From Dipylidium caninum (Eukaryota; Platyhelminthes; Cestoda; Cyclophyllidea; Dipylidiidae), in assembly GCA_017562135.1 (NCBI GenBank), contig QEYB01000654.1, forward strand, positions 620,001-684,000: DNA of 64,000 bases. Reading direction: 5' to 3'. Shown in pieces: positions 14,601 through 29,600 of the stretch (the stretch's first letter is position 1; each line of letters opens with the position of its first letter). Position numbers and translations under genes: made by a program. Below the pieces are notes generated by a model, which saw only the letters and a list, made by a program, of their open reading frames with translations, did not search any database and was not told the DNA's origin.

Positions 14601-17600
14601 CTCCCCAGTACCGGGGAGCGTAATTTTTCCCAGTCTGTGTGGCCACCCAAAATGGGCGGATGAACCAAACTGGTCGCAAACTCCGGAGTCCCTCCCGCCT
14701 CCGTCTGCCTAACGTCCTGACGTCCTCATTTGGACGTCGTTCGGGATGTTCAAAGACCCAGACCCGGGAGTCGTAGGCGGCATCGGCCGACTGCTGTGAC
14801 AGGGCAAATGTCTACGCGACGCCTCGGCGGAAGGAGGCGACTTTCCCCACCGACTCGCAAACCGCAATTCTCTGACGGAGGACAGGAATCTTTGAGCCCT
14901 TTTAGTGCGGATGAACCAAACAGGCTACGGGCTGGAGGTCCCTTCTCTTGCCCTCCTGGCGTCTTCCTCCGGACGCCATTCGAGATGTTGCAGTGCAAAG
15001 GCGCACCATTTCAAGTCAACTGGGGGCTGTGGAAGAAGCCATCTTCGCCCTAAAAACCATCTGACGAAACGACTGTCACTGATAGACGACGTAGACTTTG
15101 CCTCCTTGTCGCCACCGGAAGCGGACAGATAAACCGAGCGATTTGCAGACTCAAAAGACCGTTTTCCTCCCCGTCTGGACGCACCGTTCCACGCTACCAT
15201 CGCCTTCCTGCGGGGAAAAGGCTGAGTAAAAGAGTTGGTGACTGTCAGTCGCTGAGAATTTCCTTTACCTCCGCATTTCAAACTCGCAAGAGGAGGAGGT
15301 CGCTGAGTGTTCCCTGCACCTCCGTTGACATGGCAACCGTCGACGAGACGCCCTGATGGAAGGCGGGGTGGTGGACGTCTTCTCGGGCGCTTTGACGCCT
15401 CATTTAGGCGAGAGGCGGCGTGGAAGCGGCACCGAAGGAGGCAAAGACGACCAGCGTCGCCTTTCACACACAAACACACACACACACACACACACAAACC
15501 GACGTGTTTGTCAAGAGGAGGTCGAAATGTCCTCATTAATCATAGAGGAGGCTTATTGTCGCATCGCCTTCTCCCGTCTCCCGCCCCGCCCCGCCCCGCC
15601 CCGCCCCGCCCGGCGGTTGGCGCGGGCAGCAAATTAAAAATGCAAATGAGGTGATGTGTGGCCTCTCCGCCTCGTCGCATAATTAATGGAGAGGGGATTT
15701 TCGAGGAGACAACGGCGGGAGGCACAGGGCGGGCCGCGGATAGACGACGCCTTGGCAATATTAAGGCTGCCCGAAGGCGGCGGTGTCGCCTTCTCGGCCG
15801 TCCGGGAGTCGGACGAGTTCGCACCGAATTGTCCAACTCATGCGCGTCGCCGAAGTCTGTCGTGGGGTCGGCGACGCGGGCAGACGAGCGTCCTGGAGGA
15901 TCTGCGAGGTTACAACCTATCGCCCGCCGCCTGCCTCCACCTTCTCCGCCACGGTGCCGCCTTTTCTCGGGTCTCGGTTGCACGAATCCAACTTGGCGAG
16001 TGAGGAGTCCCAGCGGAGAATGGAGTGTCTCGGCTGAGAGCGAGGAGGAGGAGGAGGAGGAGCTGGTGGGAGGCGCGTTGGTTGCGAAGCGGTCCCTTCC
16101 TTCCCCTCCACTTTCTCGACTCGGAAAACTCTGCCCTCCTCAGGGCACGGACATTTTCCTCTCGTAAAGTGGCACCATTTCGGACTGCGGCAGCCGACTC
16201 TGTCGCGGCAGGGTTGAGCTCCACAAAGCCTTCAATTTCAAAGCCGTCAATTTCTCGCGTGCCTCCAAAAAGTGTCCAGTCCGCCTTCTATCGCCCGCAG
16301 GACGCATCGCACGGCGGCGAGGCTCCATCCGCCTGGAGTTATCGCTTCCTCCTTCCCCCGACGACGACGACGATGACGGTGCTAAAGGCTCCTGGCCGAA
16401 GCCGCCGTCCTCACGGACCGTTGCGTCCACCATCGAGTGAAGGAGGCGCGATGGTTGAAATGTGGCCGGCTGTTCGGTATTTCCGCCCCAAATACCACGT
16501 AGTCGGAATTTTCCCCACCACGCCGCCATCTCCGTCCATTTATCACAGTGGAATTCCAACCTTATAAACAAGGTGGGCGACTCAGTAAATCAGAAAAAGC
16601 CCTCGCGGAATGCGGTGGCGGCGGGGGCCGCGGTGGTGAAGGTGTTTGTCTGCTTTAGTGAAGAAGGAATTCAAAAAAAATAATAAACAAACAAACCAAT
16701 CAGAGTTGAAAAACTCCTCATTCTGGCCGCCGTCAGAACGACTTCCTGCGCTGATGGAGACGAAGTCGACCGGAGGGGAGAAGGCCCGAACTGCGCCCGC
16801 TTCGGTGGTGTTGAGCCAGGATTGGTGACGGCGCAGTCCACCGCCACCCCGACCCCCCTCCGCCCCCTTTGCCCACGTCAGGAGGGCTTGACAGGTCACA
16901 CAGACTCGGCGACCCTCTTGGCCGACGCGGCGTGGAATTTTGCCCTATTTGGAGCGCTGCAGGCGTCAGCGCCTGTGTCCTTGTGGTGGTGGAACCGCCA
17001 ACTTCCTCGCCGGCCTCCGTTCTCCGTTCGTCGACTTCGCCCTCGTCCGTGCTCCGCGTCGATGGACGAGGAAGGCTGTCCTGTTAAGGTTTATGCTCTC
17101 ACGAAGTCACTCCGGCGCCTCTCCGGACTCCTCAACTCCCATTAGACAGGCACTCCTGTCCGCCCAGACGAAGTCAATCCCCTCGGTCCGTCCGCCGTCC
17201 GTCTGGGCGAATGAAATCTTGCAAAAGTGGCCTCAGCTCACAATCGGTGCGCTCCACCCACCGGAACGAGATTGACTGACGCTCGGTGACAATTTGGGCA
17301 AAGGTAATGCGGTGCCACTGAACTGTCTCGATGTCCTTCAGTGCAGAACAAGGGACTTTTCTGGGCGGTGAACCTCACAATCGCCTTCCCGAGGGGGCAC
17401 TTGGCTTCGCTGGACGTAGCCTCTACCAGAACAGGGCGATTCCATGGAGAAGGTCTCGACAGACCCGAAGGCCACGCCGAGGCGTCCGTCCTCAGTCGGG
17501 CGAGCGGAGAAGTCCGCCTCCGCCTCGCTCCGCGGTGTGTCCGGCAGGTCGAGGTGTTGGCGACTCGGTGTGAACGCCAAATGTGACAGCGCCCGCCTGT

Positions 17601-20600
17601 CCATGTGGTCGAATAGACAGGGCGAATGGAAGCCATTCGGGCGATTTAACCGCAAGAATGCCACTTAAGCGCATTGGCGATTTTGCTCGCCTCCACCAGC
17701 TGGAAGCCTCGTGTCTCTACGCGCGTAATTTGCATGAACGGCAGGACAAACACCGAGAAGTCGGAGGGTGCGAGCGGTCCGGCCACGTCGCCAGCCTTGC
17801 GGGCCCGCGTGTCTCGGAGGGCGGGTGGCAAAAAAATGGGAAAAAACAACAAGAAAAAAGGGGATTCACTCAATCTCGCGGCAAGTGCAATTTCGGCAAA
17901 ATGGGCGGCCGATGTTCTTAAATTTTTCCTCTCAGACTGGCGGCATCGGCGGTGGCGGAGAGAGCGAGGCGAAACAGCGTCTGCCCCGCCGCCGAGCTGC
18001 CTCGCATTCGCCCTTCGGGGCGGAGCACCTTCTTCCCACTTTCTTATCACCTTTTTCTGAGCCTGCTCCTCCCTCGCGGTCCCGTCCCGCCCCGCTTCCC
18101 GAGGGGCTCGGGATATTTGTCAGCACAAACAAATAAATTCCGCCTTTTATTAGTCGTTAAAACCCTTATAATGTGCTATTTTAAGGGGCAACAGATTCCA
18201 CTTTACACCTTTGCCATATGCCCGCCTCACCTCAGGCGTTTAATGCACCGCCCCGTGCGCAGTGACTGCCTTCCTGCCACCGTTTGCCTCTTCCGCGGGG
18301 GAAACACACCGAGTCGTTCGCCTCGCGGCGGCTCCCGCGCCCTCCCGGCCACGTCCCACGCAACGCTGATCGCTGGACGTGGACGTGGACGTGGACGTGG
18401 ACGTAGACGTAGACGACAGTCGGCGGGGGGGGAAGGAAAGTGGCGCCTCGGGCATGAAACCGCGTCTCGGGTGGCCACCTTCTCCTCCCCCGGACGATCG
18501 TAGCGCGTCCGGTTGTTGTTTACACTCCCTGTTGATAATAAAACGGGGATTCACCCGCCGCCGACGGAGGCGGCGGAGGAGGGGGCGAAGCGGAGCGGGC
18601 CTGGGCTGGGCGGGCGGGGCGGGGCGGGGCAAGGCGGGTCGGGTCGGGTCGGGGCGATGCATAATGCACACATCGAGTCGTCATCATCGTCGTCGTCCGC
18701 GTCGTCGTCGTTCGCGTCGTAATGATTTGGCAGATCGTAAAGACGAGAGTGTGTGTCCCCATTCTTTGATCCCCGCTGCCCATCCTGCGCCCCGGTGACC
18801 GCCTCACCGCCTCCTCCAGCCCCCCACGGCCGTCTTTACTGCTGCGCCCGGCCAGTCTCCTCCTCTTATTCCTTTACTTATTCATGCGTCCAAGCACTTA
18901 ATCATCGTCACTGGGGCATCGTAAAATACGACTCGACTACCAGTCGTGCACACTTGGTGGGGCCACCGCCTCGAGGTGTGGAGAATCGCCTTGAAATAAG
19001 GAATTTAAGGTCGCCAGAGAATGAATCGGTGCGCTGTTCTGACAGCGAATGACCGTCGGACGGTGCGAAGGCAGCCTCCTCCTCCTCCTCCTCCTCCTCC
19101 TCCTTTCCCCTTTTTGCCTCCGTTTACGGAAATTACCGTCGGCGGGCAGACGGCGGAGGATTTTGGGTTCGGGACGAGGGCCGCCTGAGGAGAGGACGGC
19201 GGGCGGCTCGGGGCGGCTGGGGGCGGGAGGAGGCGGCGGCGAGGCCATTCGCGTTATTATCTTCCTCTCCACTTCGCCTTGAACCGCCATAAACTGCTTC
19301 GCACCTAATTAATTTAAGAGTCACTGCAAAGTGGCCTTCGAGGGTGAGAAGGCAGAGCTTTTAGAAGAATTGCCTTTTACCTCGCCCTCGGGTTTTCATC
19401 ATTCGCCAGCGTGAGAAAGCCGCCCGATGCGTCTTTTGTGAGTCCACTTCGTGGCCGAAGGAGGCGGGGGAGGGCAACGGGGCAGCGGGAGCCTCGGGCG
19501 GAGTGGAGACGACGCACCGTGGAGGGAGGAGGGACGGGCGGACCGGAGCCATCGACGTGGTCTTGTGAGTTTGTCGCCCAGCGTCAAAACGGAAAGTTGA
19601 TGTTCAGGCCTCGTCTCGTCTCCTCGCGTCCAACACTCGTTGCCACTTGCGTCGACTCCGAGTTGGACGGCCTTCGCCACCGTCGGAGGAGGCAGAAAAG
19701 AGTTTTTTGGTGGACCGGGATCTCCTCTTTGTCTCGCCTGTGCCCAGTTTGTCCCGAGTTCTCGCGAACAAGTGACGCGTCTGATTAGTGAAGTAGATGG
19801 AAGTGCTGGGAGGCCCTTCGAGGACGCAGACATCAGCCTTTGCCTCCCGAAGGCCGCGCAAGAGGCGTAGGCGATCATTTTGAAGTTGACTTCGTCATGG
19901 CCAGACCCAGTAGTTGTCCGGAGGCGAAAGCGGCTTGATGGGTCGTCTGGCACGTCCCCTGAACTGTACGGAGCTCGGAGGCGGAAGTAAAACTCCCTCG
20001 TCTGCCCAGTTTGTGTCTGTCTCGCTTTCCAGCGTTTGGAAGTCGTGTTCCGGACACACACACGGAGGACTCAGGCCCCTGAAGCAGTCCGTATGGGAGA
20101 ATGCGGCAATCCGCTAAATATTTCATTACTCCTCACGCCCTTTTTCTGGTAGAAAACATTCTCTGCTTCCTTGGCTTATCCAAAACTTCCTTCTCAGCGA
20201 TTCTCCCCCCCCCCCAGCGCGCACGTCATCACCGCCAGCCCCGTCCCCCCGTCCCCGTCCCCGCAACGCCTTCTCCTCACTTGGACTAATTGACTTCCAC
20301 CACGAAGTCTCCGCTGTCTGGCGCAGACCGGGGACAACGCGCCAGGGGAGACGGTTTTCTCACTCAGCGTTGGGGGCGCTGCCCCCCCTCGTCATCGTCC
20401 TCCTCCTCCTCCTCCGCCACCTCCGCCACCTCCATGTGGCAGTCCACACGCGCTCACTTCATATCTCCAAACATCTACTTTTTCTCTATTCCACGCAAAT
20501 GTCACCCCAAATGGCCAAGTTAAACGGAACAACTTTCTACACGCAAAGTGGATGAAAATTTCCCCCTCCTTTCAGTTTTTCCTGTGTGTTTTAAGACAAA

Positions 20601-23600
20601 TTGGGAGATCCGTGATCTGAAGGAAATAAGAACATGTCCCATGTTGTGGCGTAGTTTGCTGTTTGACCGGTCTAGGTAACTCGCGACTCGCGATCGTCCG
20701 CTTCCTCCCTCCCGCCCGTCCACGTCCGCCCCGCGGCCGCCGCCTGCAGTCGGTCCTTTGTCGGGGCTCCCCCGGGCGCTGTGAAAGAGGTGCGGCAGAG
20801 CGCGGACCGACTCGAGTGAGGCGCCTCTCCACCCTCTAATTCGCTCGCCTCGTCCCCCTCCTCGCAATTGTCCGCCGGCGGGGGGGGGGGGAGTGGGCGC
20901 CCGGGGGCTGTTGGGACGCGTGCCAGTGGGTGGGGCGCCTCTCCGAAAGATTTTTAGGGACCGAGGAATCGGCAGACTGGAAATGCCTCGCTGTCCAGGC
21001 AAGTTGACGTCTCAGACTGTTTGGTGGACTCAAAATGTGGCATGAAGGAGGGAAGCCGTAACTCTCACGGTGTGGCGATCCCACGTCCAGTGTAGACTTA
21101 CCAACTTTCCTCCGCGAACGTGGAAAGTGAAGACGAAGACGGATCACTAGACCCACACCATAAGACCGTAATTATTCTCCCTGTTGATGCGAAGGCTTTT
21201 TTTAACTGCCATCCTGATTGACCGACTCAAATCGAGTTGAAAAGCGTTCGTAAGTGTGTGGATGAATGGTGGCACAAGGCGTCACCGTCTGGCCCGCGCT
21301 GCGGCAAGCCTACGGCTGATTCGACGCGATTACAGGGAAGAGAAGGAGCACTTTTTCACCTATTCGCAGTCATTGTCCCCCTTGCATTCCCTCTGAGACG
21401 CTCTATCGCATTCGGTACAAACTAACCTTTCCCATGGGGATCAACGGCGAAGAGACTCAACCCAGAAGCGATGGCTTGGAAGAGAAGGCGTCGACGGCCC
21501 CGGGGGAGTCAAAAAGGCCGCCGTCTCTGGCAAATTAACATGCGAGTGTATTAAAAGGTCCCTCGCATCACCTCCTTCTCTTCACTCTGCTTTGTGTAAT
21601 GCTGACGCTGAGAGGAGAGTGTGCTTTGTCGTCTGTGAATAGGTGGACGCTGAAAGAACCATCAGTAGTAATCTCCGGCAAACTCGTTACCACACGAGGC
21701 GGTTTTGGGGAGATGGAGGAGGACAGGGAAGCCAGGGGCAGCTTCTCTCGCCTGCGTTTGGGCCCACGGGAGCGCGAGGTCAGCACCGCGGCGTTCCTGG
21801 ACCTCCTCATGACGGCCCAACTGCACCACCACCTGCTCCGCTGTTGGGTCAGTCCGGTGGCGGGCGTCGCGGGCGTCTCCATGGACACCCCCACGTGGAA
21901 GCACACGTCGCTTCTACTCTCCGTCAACTGTGAGTCCACTCGCCTTAGCAAAGCCCTAATTAATACTACGAGTGGTTTGACGAGCCTCCAATCTACTTGC
22001 GAGTTCGATTTACTTATTGCCATATAAGTAGTGCGGGTGGAGGCAACGAAATGGACGGTAGAATTATTTGTAATTTTCCTGAACACCGCACAGATCGCCT
22101 TAGCGGGCGTTTTATAAGTGGAGGACCTGATCGTCCACATTTGAACTCTCCAAGTTTCCACGAGACGCGCAGTGTTCCACGTCGCATTGACATTCACCGC
22201 CGCGTTCCGATGGACGAGAGGATTCTTCAATCCTCATCGGCGTAAAGATGAGGTGTGGCAGCATTTGTTGACTTCTTAGTGACTTTACGAGGCAGTTCAG
22301 CGTGGTCATTGACACAAAGTGAAGGTTCTTTGCGCCATTACCGTTTTTGTCCGAGAAAGTAAAGGGGGAAAAAGAGTGGGGAAATGGCCCAGACGGCATA
22401 CCTAACCGGCGCCAGAGACCGGCGGGCGACGAGGGAAACAGTGGCGAGACGCTGCGAAGGTGGAGACAAGCTGTGGAGACTGCGAGCTCCGCGGCAGCGA
22501 ACGACTCCCACTCGACATCAGCGTGTGTCAAATGCGGACTTTTTGAGGCTTCTCCAGCTTCTCCATCTCGCAGGGGCTGGTTAGCATCGTCTTAGGCATT
22601 CGAAGCGTCGAGTTTGCAGCCAGTCTGACTTGCGGCGAGGAGACGGCGCGTTTGTCACCACATCGACGAGGAGACAGGAATGTGGGCGAATGCGGCGTCT
22701 TGCCGACGTGGTGACGAGATGGCGGCTGTTGAAGCTCCACCTGCGTCCGTCTCTGTGGAATGATGCGAGACGATAGCCAGTCTCTCGACCCTCCGCGGGA
22801 CACAGCGAGTCGACCTTCGGGACTTTCGTTTTCCTCGCCGTGTCACCCGCCCGCCTCGAGGCCCCTTCGCCGTCGGGGCGGAGGCCACAACTCGGCAGCA
22901 CTCACGTTCCACAGCCAGAAGCCTCAACTTCCGCCCCCAGCGTCGCCCTCGTCGCAGTCAGCACCGACAGCCGCGGCCCTGGCGAGCTCCGACGCCTCAC
23001 CAACCTGCTGAGTGTGAATTTGACACGCACACACACACACACGCACAGTTGGAATTGTGGTCCACTGCGGTGCCAGAGGGAAAAAGGGGGCCTCGAGGCC
23101 CCAGTGGAGCATTAAAATTTGATGCGAGTTGCCCCTCAACACCTCTGCAGACGTAATCTTCCACCTCCACGTAAATTATGCAAAGAGGAAAATTAAAACA
23201 CCCCGGTGGGGGAGTTGGCGAGGCCCTGGGCTCCGCAGCCGAGCCCTGGCGGTGGTGGAGCAGCAGAAAACGACCTCAACGGCGTGTTACTCGCCTCACT
23301 CGTGCCAACAGGCATTTCTTCTCGACCTCGGGCACTTCCACCGACGTCGCCGACTTCAGGTTTTCCGTCATCGTCTGAGTTACGAGGAGGGGGGCTTTTG
23401 TTGAATATATTTTTGGTGAAGGGGAGGAAAAGGAATTACGTCCTCCGTCTCCCCCGCCTCCTCCGCCTGTCTCTCTCTCCCTCGTCTCCTTAATTGTCCC
23501 CAAAAAGTGGCATCGGCGGCTTTTTCTTGACTCCACCCAAACCGCCGCCTCGTCCGGACTGACCAGAGTGATGGAGGGCGGAACGGGGAGAACGACGGAG

Positions 23601-26600
23601 CCTGGCAGCCGAGTTCGGCACCGGCAACTCGGAGTCCCCGAGTGCCTGAGGCCTGAAGGCGGCGTGGACTGTCCGCATTCGGCCAAAAGGGAAGGGTGGA
23701 GGTGTCCGGTCCCAATCCTGCCAGGCTCTAAATCGACAACCGGACAGCGAAGCTCCCGAATGACAATGGACATGACTGGCCAATGTCCGACGACGCCGAG
23801 ACCGCGACGAGTCTGCTTGTGTAGACTCATTTCGGCCTGCCACGACCGCCCGTCTCGCCCGGAGCGCCGCAGACACCGTCACTTGGTCGCCCAAGTGCTT
23901 GCCGCCCCACCCCCCGCGCCTCTCTCCTTCCCTCTCGTGTCGCCTTCAGGCTTGGCACGCCACCTCCACAAGCGTCAGATGACCCGCCTCCCTCCGCCGC
24001 CACCTCCCCGGACACCGAAGCTGTTGGTGGCGGAAGTAAAGCCGGAAGCCAAAAGGGTGTGCGAAACACGAGTCCACTCGGCCGAAGCGCCCCGCCTCGG
24101 CATACTCCGCGTCGGCCGAGGTGCGAGGCGGTGGACATCGCCGAAGCGATCTCCCCAATCGCTTCTCTCGCCTCAGCACTCGCTGCTGTGCCTCTCCCCG
24201 CAACCAACTAAACGGCGCTGTGTTCTGATTGGGTTTTTCAGAGCAGATTCGCCCCAAACCATGCGATGTTAATCTTGCGTGCCGTCAACTGACAGCCGCA
24301 TTTTCCACACTGCTTTCCTCTTCCCTGTGGCGAGGTTATTTTGGCCCGTGTTTTATTTGTACGCCAGTATCAGCATCCCGGCGGGCGGTGGGGCGGCGGG
24401 GGCGGTGGGCGCGGCGGGGGGACAAGAGACGCGACGATAAAGTGTGCGAGATAAGTGAGAAATTTCAGGCGGTTTTTAGATCCTCCTGCTCATTTGGACG
24501 GGGACATTACGCCACTTGGCCCCGTCATCCTTTTTTGCACTGTCGTGGGGAAATTTTAGGAGGAGGAGGAGGGGGAGGGGGAGGAGGAGGGGACGCGGAT
24601 GCCACGGATCCTAAGAGTGGGGTGGAGCGGGGCGCGCGGGCGATTGGAGGTGGGTGAAAGGAAACCGACGACTACTTAGAGAGCATTTGTGGCGGCGGGA
24701 GGCGATTTATGCTGAGGCACAGTGGTAAAGCCTTCGGGCCTTCCGAGGCACTTTAGCCACGGAACAACAGTGCAACGCGAGGCGGAGGATGGAGGATGGA
24801 GGAAATGTGGATTGGAAGTGAGCCGCTGGTGAGGGCTCCAACTCGCCCCTCGCGATTGCGCGCTGCGCTTCGAGGCTGGAGCATCGACAACAGGAACGGA
24901 GACTTCATTTGTTGCGCCTTAAAGGCACGAGGAGGCTGTGTAAACAAGATTTCCATCCTTTCTGTGTGTCACGCAGTCCGAACTGTCAAGCTTGACCGAT
25001 TCTCAGCCCCGCCAGTGGGTCCGGCGTCCACGGAGGCTCGGCCGAAACTGCCTCAACACGACTGCCTAGCTCGAGTTCGTAGGAGTTCGTATCAAGGGGT
25101 TTTCAAGACGGCGTGGCCTTTGGCATTGACACGGGGTCAAAAAGAATGGCCAACGAGCCGGCGGTGACCTCGTAACCCTGTTAGCATTAGCGCCTCTCCC
25201 TCTGTTCCCCACTTTCAGACGGTCCGAAATTGCAGGGTCCGGAGGAGGAGGTAGAAAGCGTGACGACTGGGGAGTCTGCTCAATTAACCTGCCAAGTTGA
25301 GGCGAATCCACCGGCCAAAGTCACTTGGTACTACTACAGGGGCATCAGGGTGGTGAATACAGCGACTCTCGGCGCCCGTCCAAACGTCTCGGGGCTCTTC
25401 CCCCCCACCGTCATCACACATGGACTACTGCGATCCTTCCTCACGAGCGACTTGGACTCAAGGGACTTTAAAGTGAGTCGTCGATTTGCTCGTCAGCAAT
25501 TTTCTTGCCTTTTGTTAGTGGAATTCCCCTCTGTGGACGCTGATATCGTTGTGAGTAGCACGTTCACTACCCAAGGCAATTAGAGTTAGTAAGGCTAATT
25601 TCGGTGATACACTCGTGTTTAGCAACACTGTCTGGGCTGCCAATCAAACCCTATTTTTCCCCCTCGCCCGTTTTTTACACCAAGTTTCTCATAGCAAAAG
25701 TGATTTAAACAATTCGGCATATGATTAAATGTTTTGCCCCTGTAGTCACCGTACACACGGATTATGCTCTACCTCGAGAGAGGGGAGTAACAAGGCCACG
25801 TGGAAAATAGGCCCGTAGAGGCGAAGGCGAGTCGTCTTAGCGTTAACGCGTCAGGGTGCTCCAAAGGCCGGCAGGGTGGCCTTAGCCGCGCCGACTGAGA
25901 GCGCGCGGCCCGATTAGCTCGTCCCTGTGCGCCGTTTGAGCATCCGGGCAATCATCCCGACTGAACGCCGCCCCCCCTTAAGCTTTGCAGTTCAATTTGT
26001 CAACACATAATCAACCGTGTGGCGTAGAGATAGCGCAAAATGATAAACGTTTCCGTGAATGTGGTCCTCTGAACCGGGTGGACAGTGCCTGGATGCAGCC
26101 TTTTGGGCCGCGACGCCACGGCAGAGGTGTACATCTGTGTCGTTCCATCTCGGGCAGAATTCTGACGGGCCATAGTCCCGTCGGACGGGGCACGGGAATG
26201 TTCCCCTGTGGCGTACTCGAGGGCACAAACGATGCGGACCTCTAGAGTCGTGTCAGCGAGGAAAGGCCATTTTTCTGCCACCTTCATGAGCATTTTTCCT
26301 TAATTCCTCTCCCAACTGGGCGGGTATAACTGGGCCAAGGGCTATGTAGGTGTGCATGCAGTTGGCCTCACCCATTTCACACCGTACAGTTTGCATTTTC
26401 GCCGAATTCGCTCGTTTTGCCCCCTTCCCCACGTCTCCCCGAGCCAAGGCAGGATTTCAAGACGAGTTGAGCTATCGACGAGGCTTTGCATCGCGTATTT
26501 GCCCCTCTTTCCCGCCACCTCACTGCCGAGCGCACTGTCACGCCGAGCGTTACGAGTAATGGAGAATCAGCATTAGGGAATGTGAAATTAACGTTTATTG

Positions 26601-29600
26601 TCCTAGTCGAAGGGGAATGCCACGCTGCAGTGCTTAGTCGCTCCCCAATTCTCCCAAGAGTAAGCTCAATACACGGGCACTTTCTACTTCTGTTCATAGA
26701 AGAGGCTGACAGGTGCGGGGCCAAGCAAGAGACAGGGAAACGGTGGGTTCAGCTGCCCTCCAGGGTGGTCGTCGCCTCCTGCACTTCTCAACAAGGCTTG
26801 AGGATCTCCTTGTGGCCTTTAAATATCCTACCCGGGTTACGTTGCCATTTCATGGCCATATACGCATGGAGTTTTGGCAATAAATAAGACAAAGTATTAG
26901 AATAGGGGAATAACTTCGCATTACTTTTAACCCACTGCTTAAGTTAAGATGCCGCATGACGGCATAATGTCAGTGGGCGTGCCAGAATTGACAGAAAGTG
27001 GTCACAATGGCAACTGGGGTCCAATGTCATCCTTTGACGATATCATCAATCCCTGGCAGTGTCATTAAGGCAAAAATGTGCAACGCCCAGTTGGTTAAAA
27101 TGGAGGCAAAGAAGTCCTTATGTAGGGAGACTCGAAGTAAATTGTGTATGCATGTAAAAGAAAAGTAGACTGACTGAGGCTCATACTCGTTTACAGACTC
27201 ATTGTTCACATATGACGTCTGATTAAAAAGACAAAAGTGGACGAATTAATAAAACTTGGCCTTAAAAGCCTAAGCGACCAAAAGAATCCACGATAAACCA
27301 AACCGTTTGGTGAAATGGAAAGAAAATTTGGAAGAAAATTCAGCCCTGGTCACAAATACGAATAATCATCCCCTTGTGTTATTATATGTAAGACGAGCAA
27401 ATAATATTACGTTTGCTAAGTTTAAACTGTTATAAAATTTGTGCTGCAAAATTTTGGCTCAACTCAGTAAATTTGTTTAAGCAATGTTTAATTAGATGGA
27501 AGACTCGTAAAAGTGACGGGAACTTTTAATGAATTTGGTTGCACTAATTTGGAGTCACATTACTGAGGTGGGATTTTAAAATGCGCTGGAGGCTGGTCAA
27601 ATCGGTCAGCTGTGCGAATTCATAATGTTTTAAGGGGAAAAGTGACTTAACTCATCTTGGCCCTCTAAAGGAATGCCGTAGAAGTAATAAACTTTGTCAA
27701 TAACATTTTAAAAGTTCTACGATGACTCTGAGGGCGCCAAAAATGTAGTGGTTAATTGTCAGAGACTTTGAAATTGCAGATTAGAATTGTTTTAAGCATC
27801 TAGACATCTTTACAATTTATACTATCTGCTCCTAGAAAAAGTACTTTTCGCAGTGACATTAACGGAGTCCAAAAGCTTCCGTCTGGTGTGGTTCCAAAAA
27901 CAGACATGATAAAATACACCACGCGGAATGGAATTTCCTCCGGAAATTTCGTATTTGGGAAACTGTCTCACTGTAGTATTGTTGAAGTGTTGAACAAACC
28001 AAGTGCAGGAGGTTTCTCGTGTTGAAGACGCTATTTATAAGCAACAGATTTGAAAGTGAGACACTCAAAAGTGAACTCCAAATAGTCTTGTTTACGTCTA
28101 AGGACCACTTTTACAACTCGCAGATGTTTTTGAGCAATGCCTCAATTCCTCAAGGGGGAGAGGAGGTATTGAGACGCATTCTTTTTGGTTTTTTCCCGCA
28201 CCGGCGGGCTGGTCGGTTCAGGCTTGCCGAAAAGGGGCAGGCAAAAGACTGACCGTCTTTTAGCGTGACCATCCGAACCTGCCGCAGTTTAAGACTACCC
28301 CGAGGAAATGTCGCTATTTGGCTTTCGCCGCGTCCTCGTCGAAGGCGCCTAAAGAACTCCTTCTTGGTCAAAAACGGCTGAGGAAAGCATACTTAGGCGC
28401 CGGGCTTACAAGTGCAATTGGCAATTAGAGACGCTGACTAAATTCGAATCGCGAAAACCGGGAATGATGAGAGAAACGCACATCTGCCGTAAGTAAACAT
28501 GGTAGTCAACAGTCCCATCAAAGACAACTAAGCTGTATGTTGAAGAGGTAGAAAGTGTACAAAGTAAGTAGCAAAGAGGTGAAAAATACTTAGGTCTGGC
28601 CTCAGTTGCGTAGTCATCGGCCACTCGCTCCTTCAAACGAAGAAGAAATGAAGAAGAATTTAAAGAAGAGAGTGGAAACCATTTAGGTTGACATATGCAG
28701 CGCATCCACGGCGGTGTTGCGTGTCCTGGAGGGTCCATGTTTTACATATTTTTTCAAAGGAAGCGCCCGCCTGCGTCAAGTAAAGCCGAAGAGAGCCGCT
28801 AAAAGGCCGGTTGCCACCTGACGAGGGGATCAGACTGGGTGCAGGAGGTGGAAGACAGGTCACTCGTCATCTTTACCCCTCCATGGTAATGAAGCCCCCG
28901 GAGTCGTCTGACGGAGTGTCAACTTCAGCAGAAATTCCAAGGTTTGGTTTGTTTTTGCCTCGTTTGATGGAAATTCACCTGGAACAGCCTGGGGTAGGGA
29001 GGAGGAGGGGGAAGCGGGACCGAGTAGCGTCTACTGAGGGTACGAAACAGTGCGGCGCTTAGAAAATGTCTACTCGTCTCCTCAGACGACCCACGGCAGC
29101 CTCTTCAGTTCATTCAGCGAGTGGCCGGCGCCTTTTCGCCCGTCACTCCTCCATTCGACCAAAGATGCATACCGACGCGTGAAAGTCACTACCTTCCTTC
29201 CTCCCTTCCTTCCTCCCACGCTTCCGTGAAGAAGTCTCCTCCTCCTCCTCCTCCTCCTCACAGCGGCCTATTTAATACGATTTCGGCCAAAAATGTGCGC
29301 GTAAATTGAAGAAATGTCCTCCCCGTGGAGAGCGCGGAGGCGCGCCGAGGGAACCTTTCTCTTGCGAGAGGAAACCTTTTTACCCGGCCCTCTGCACTCC
29401 TTTCTACTCCTTCCCCGCCCCCGCCCCCCCGGTGAAGTGCTCTTCCATTGTGTGCACGACTCTCGCCTGCCATCTTTTTCCCGCCTTCTCAAGAAACTCG
29501 CATCAGAGGAGCGTTACTCGGCGCTCAAAGTGAACACCTACTCCACCGACGGTTTCGGTCTGTACATCTGCGTGGGTCTGGCGGCACAGCGGGAGGTACG

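Larger units (their letters stand above)
9359..21642 (+). other. 12.3-kb intron within Ig3
   Basis: The longest intron. It carries the left arm of a distant inverted repeat (10738-12482), a weaker direct repeat pair, and several microsatellites listed separately. Many open frames of 60-230 codons occur, but they are GC-rich, low complexity and match no family I recognise. No nested gene supported. Confidence 0.75.
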
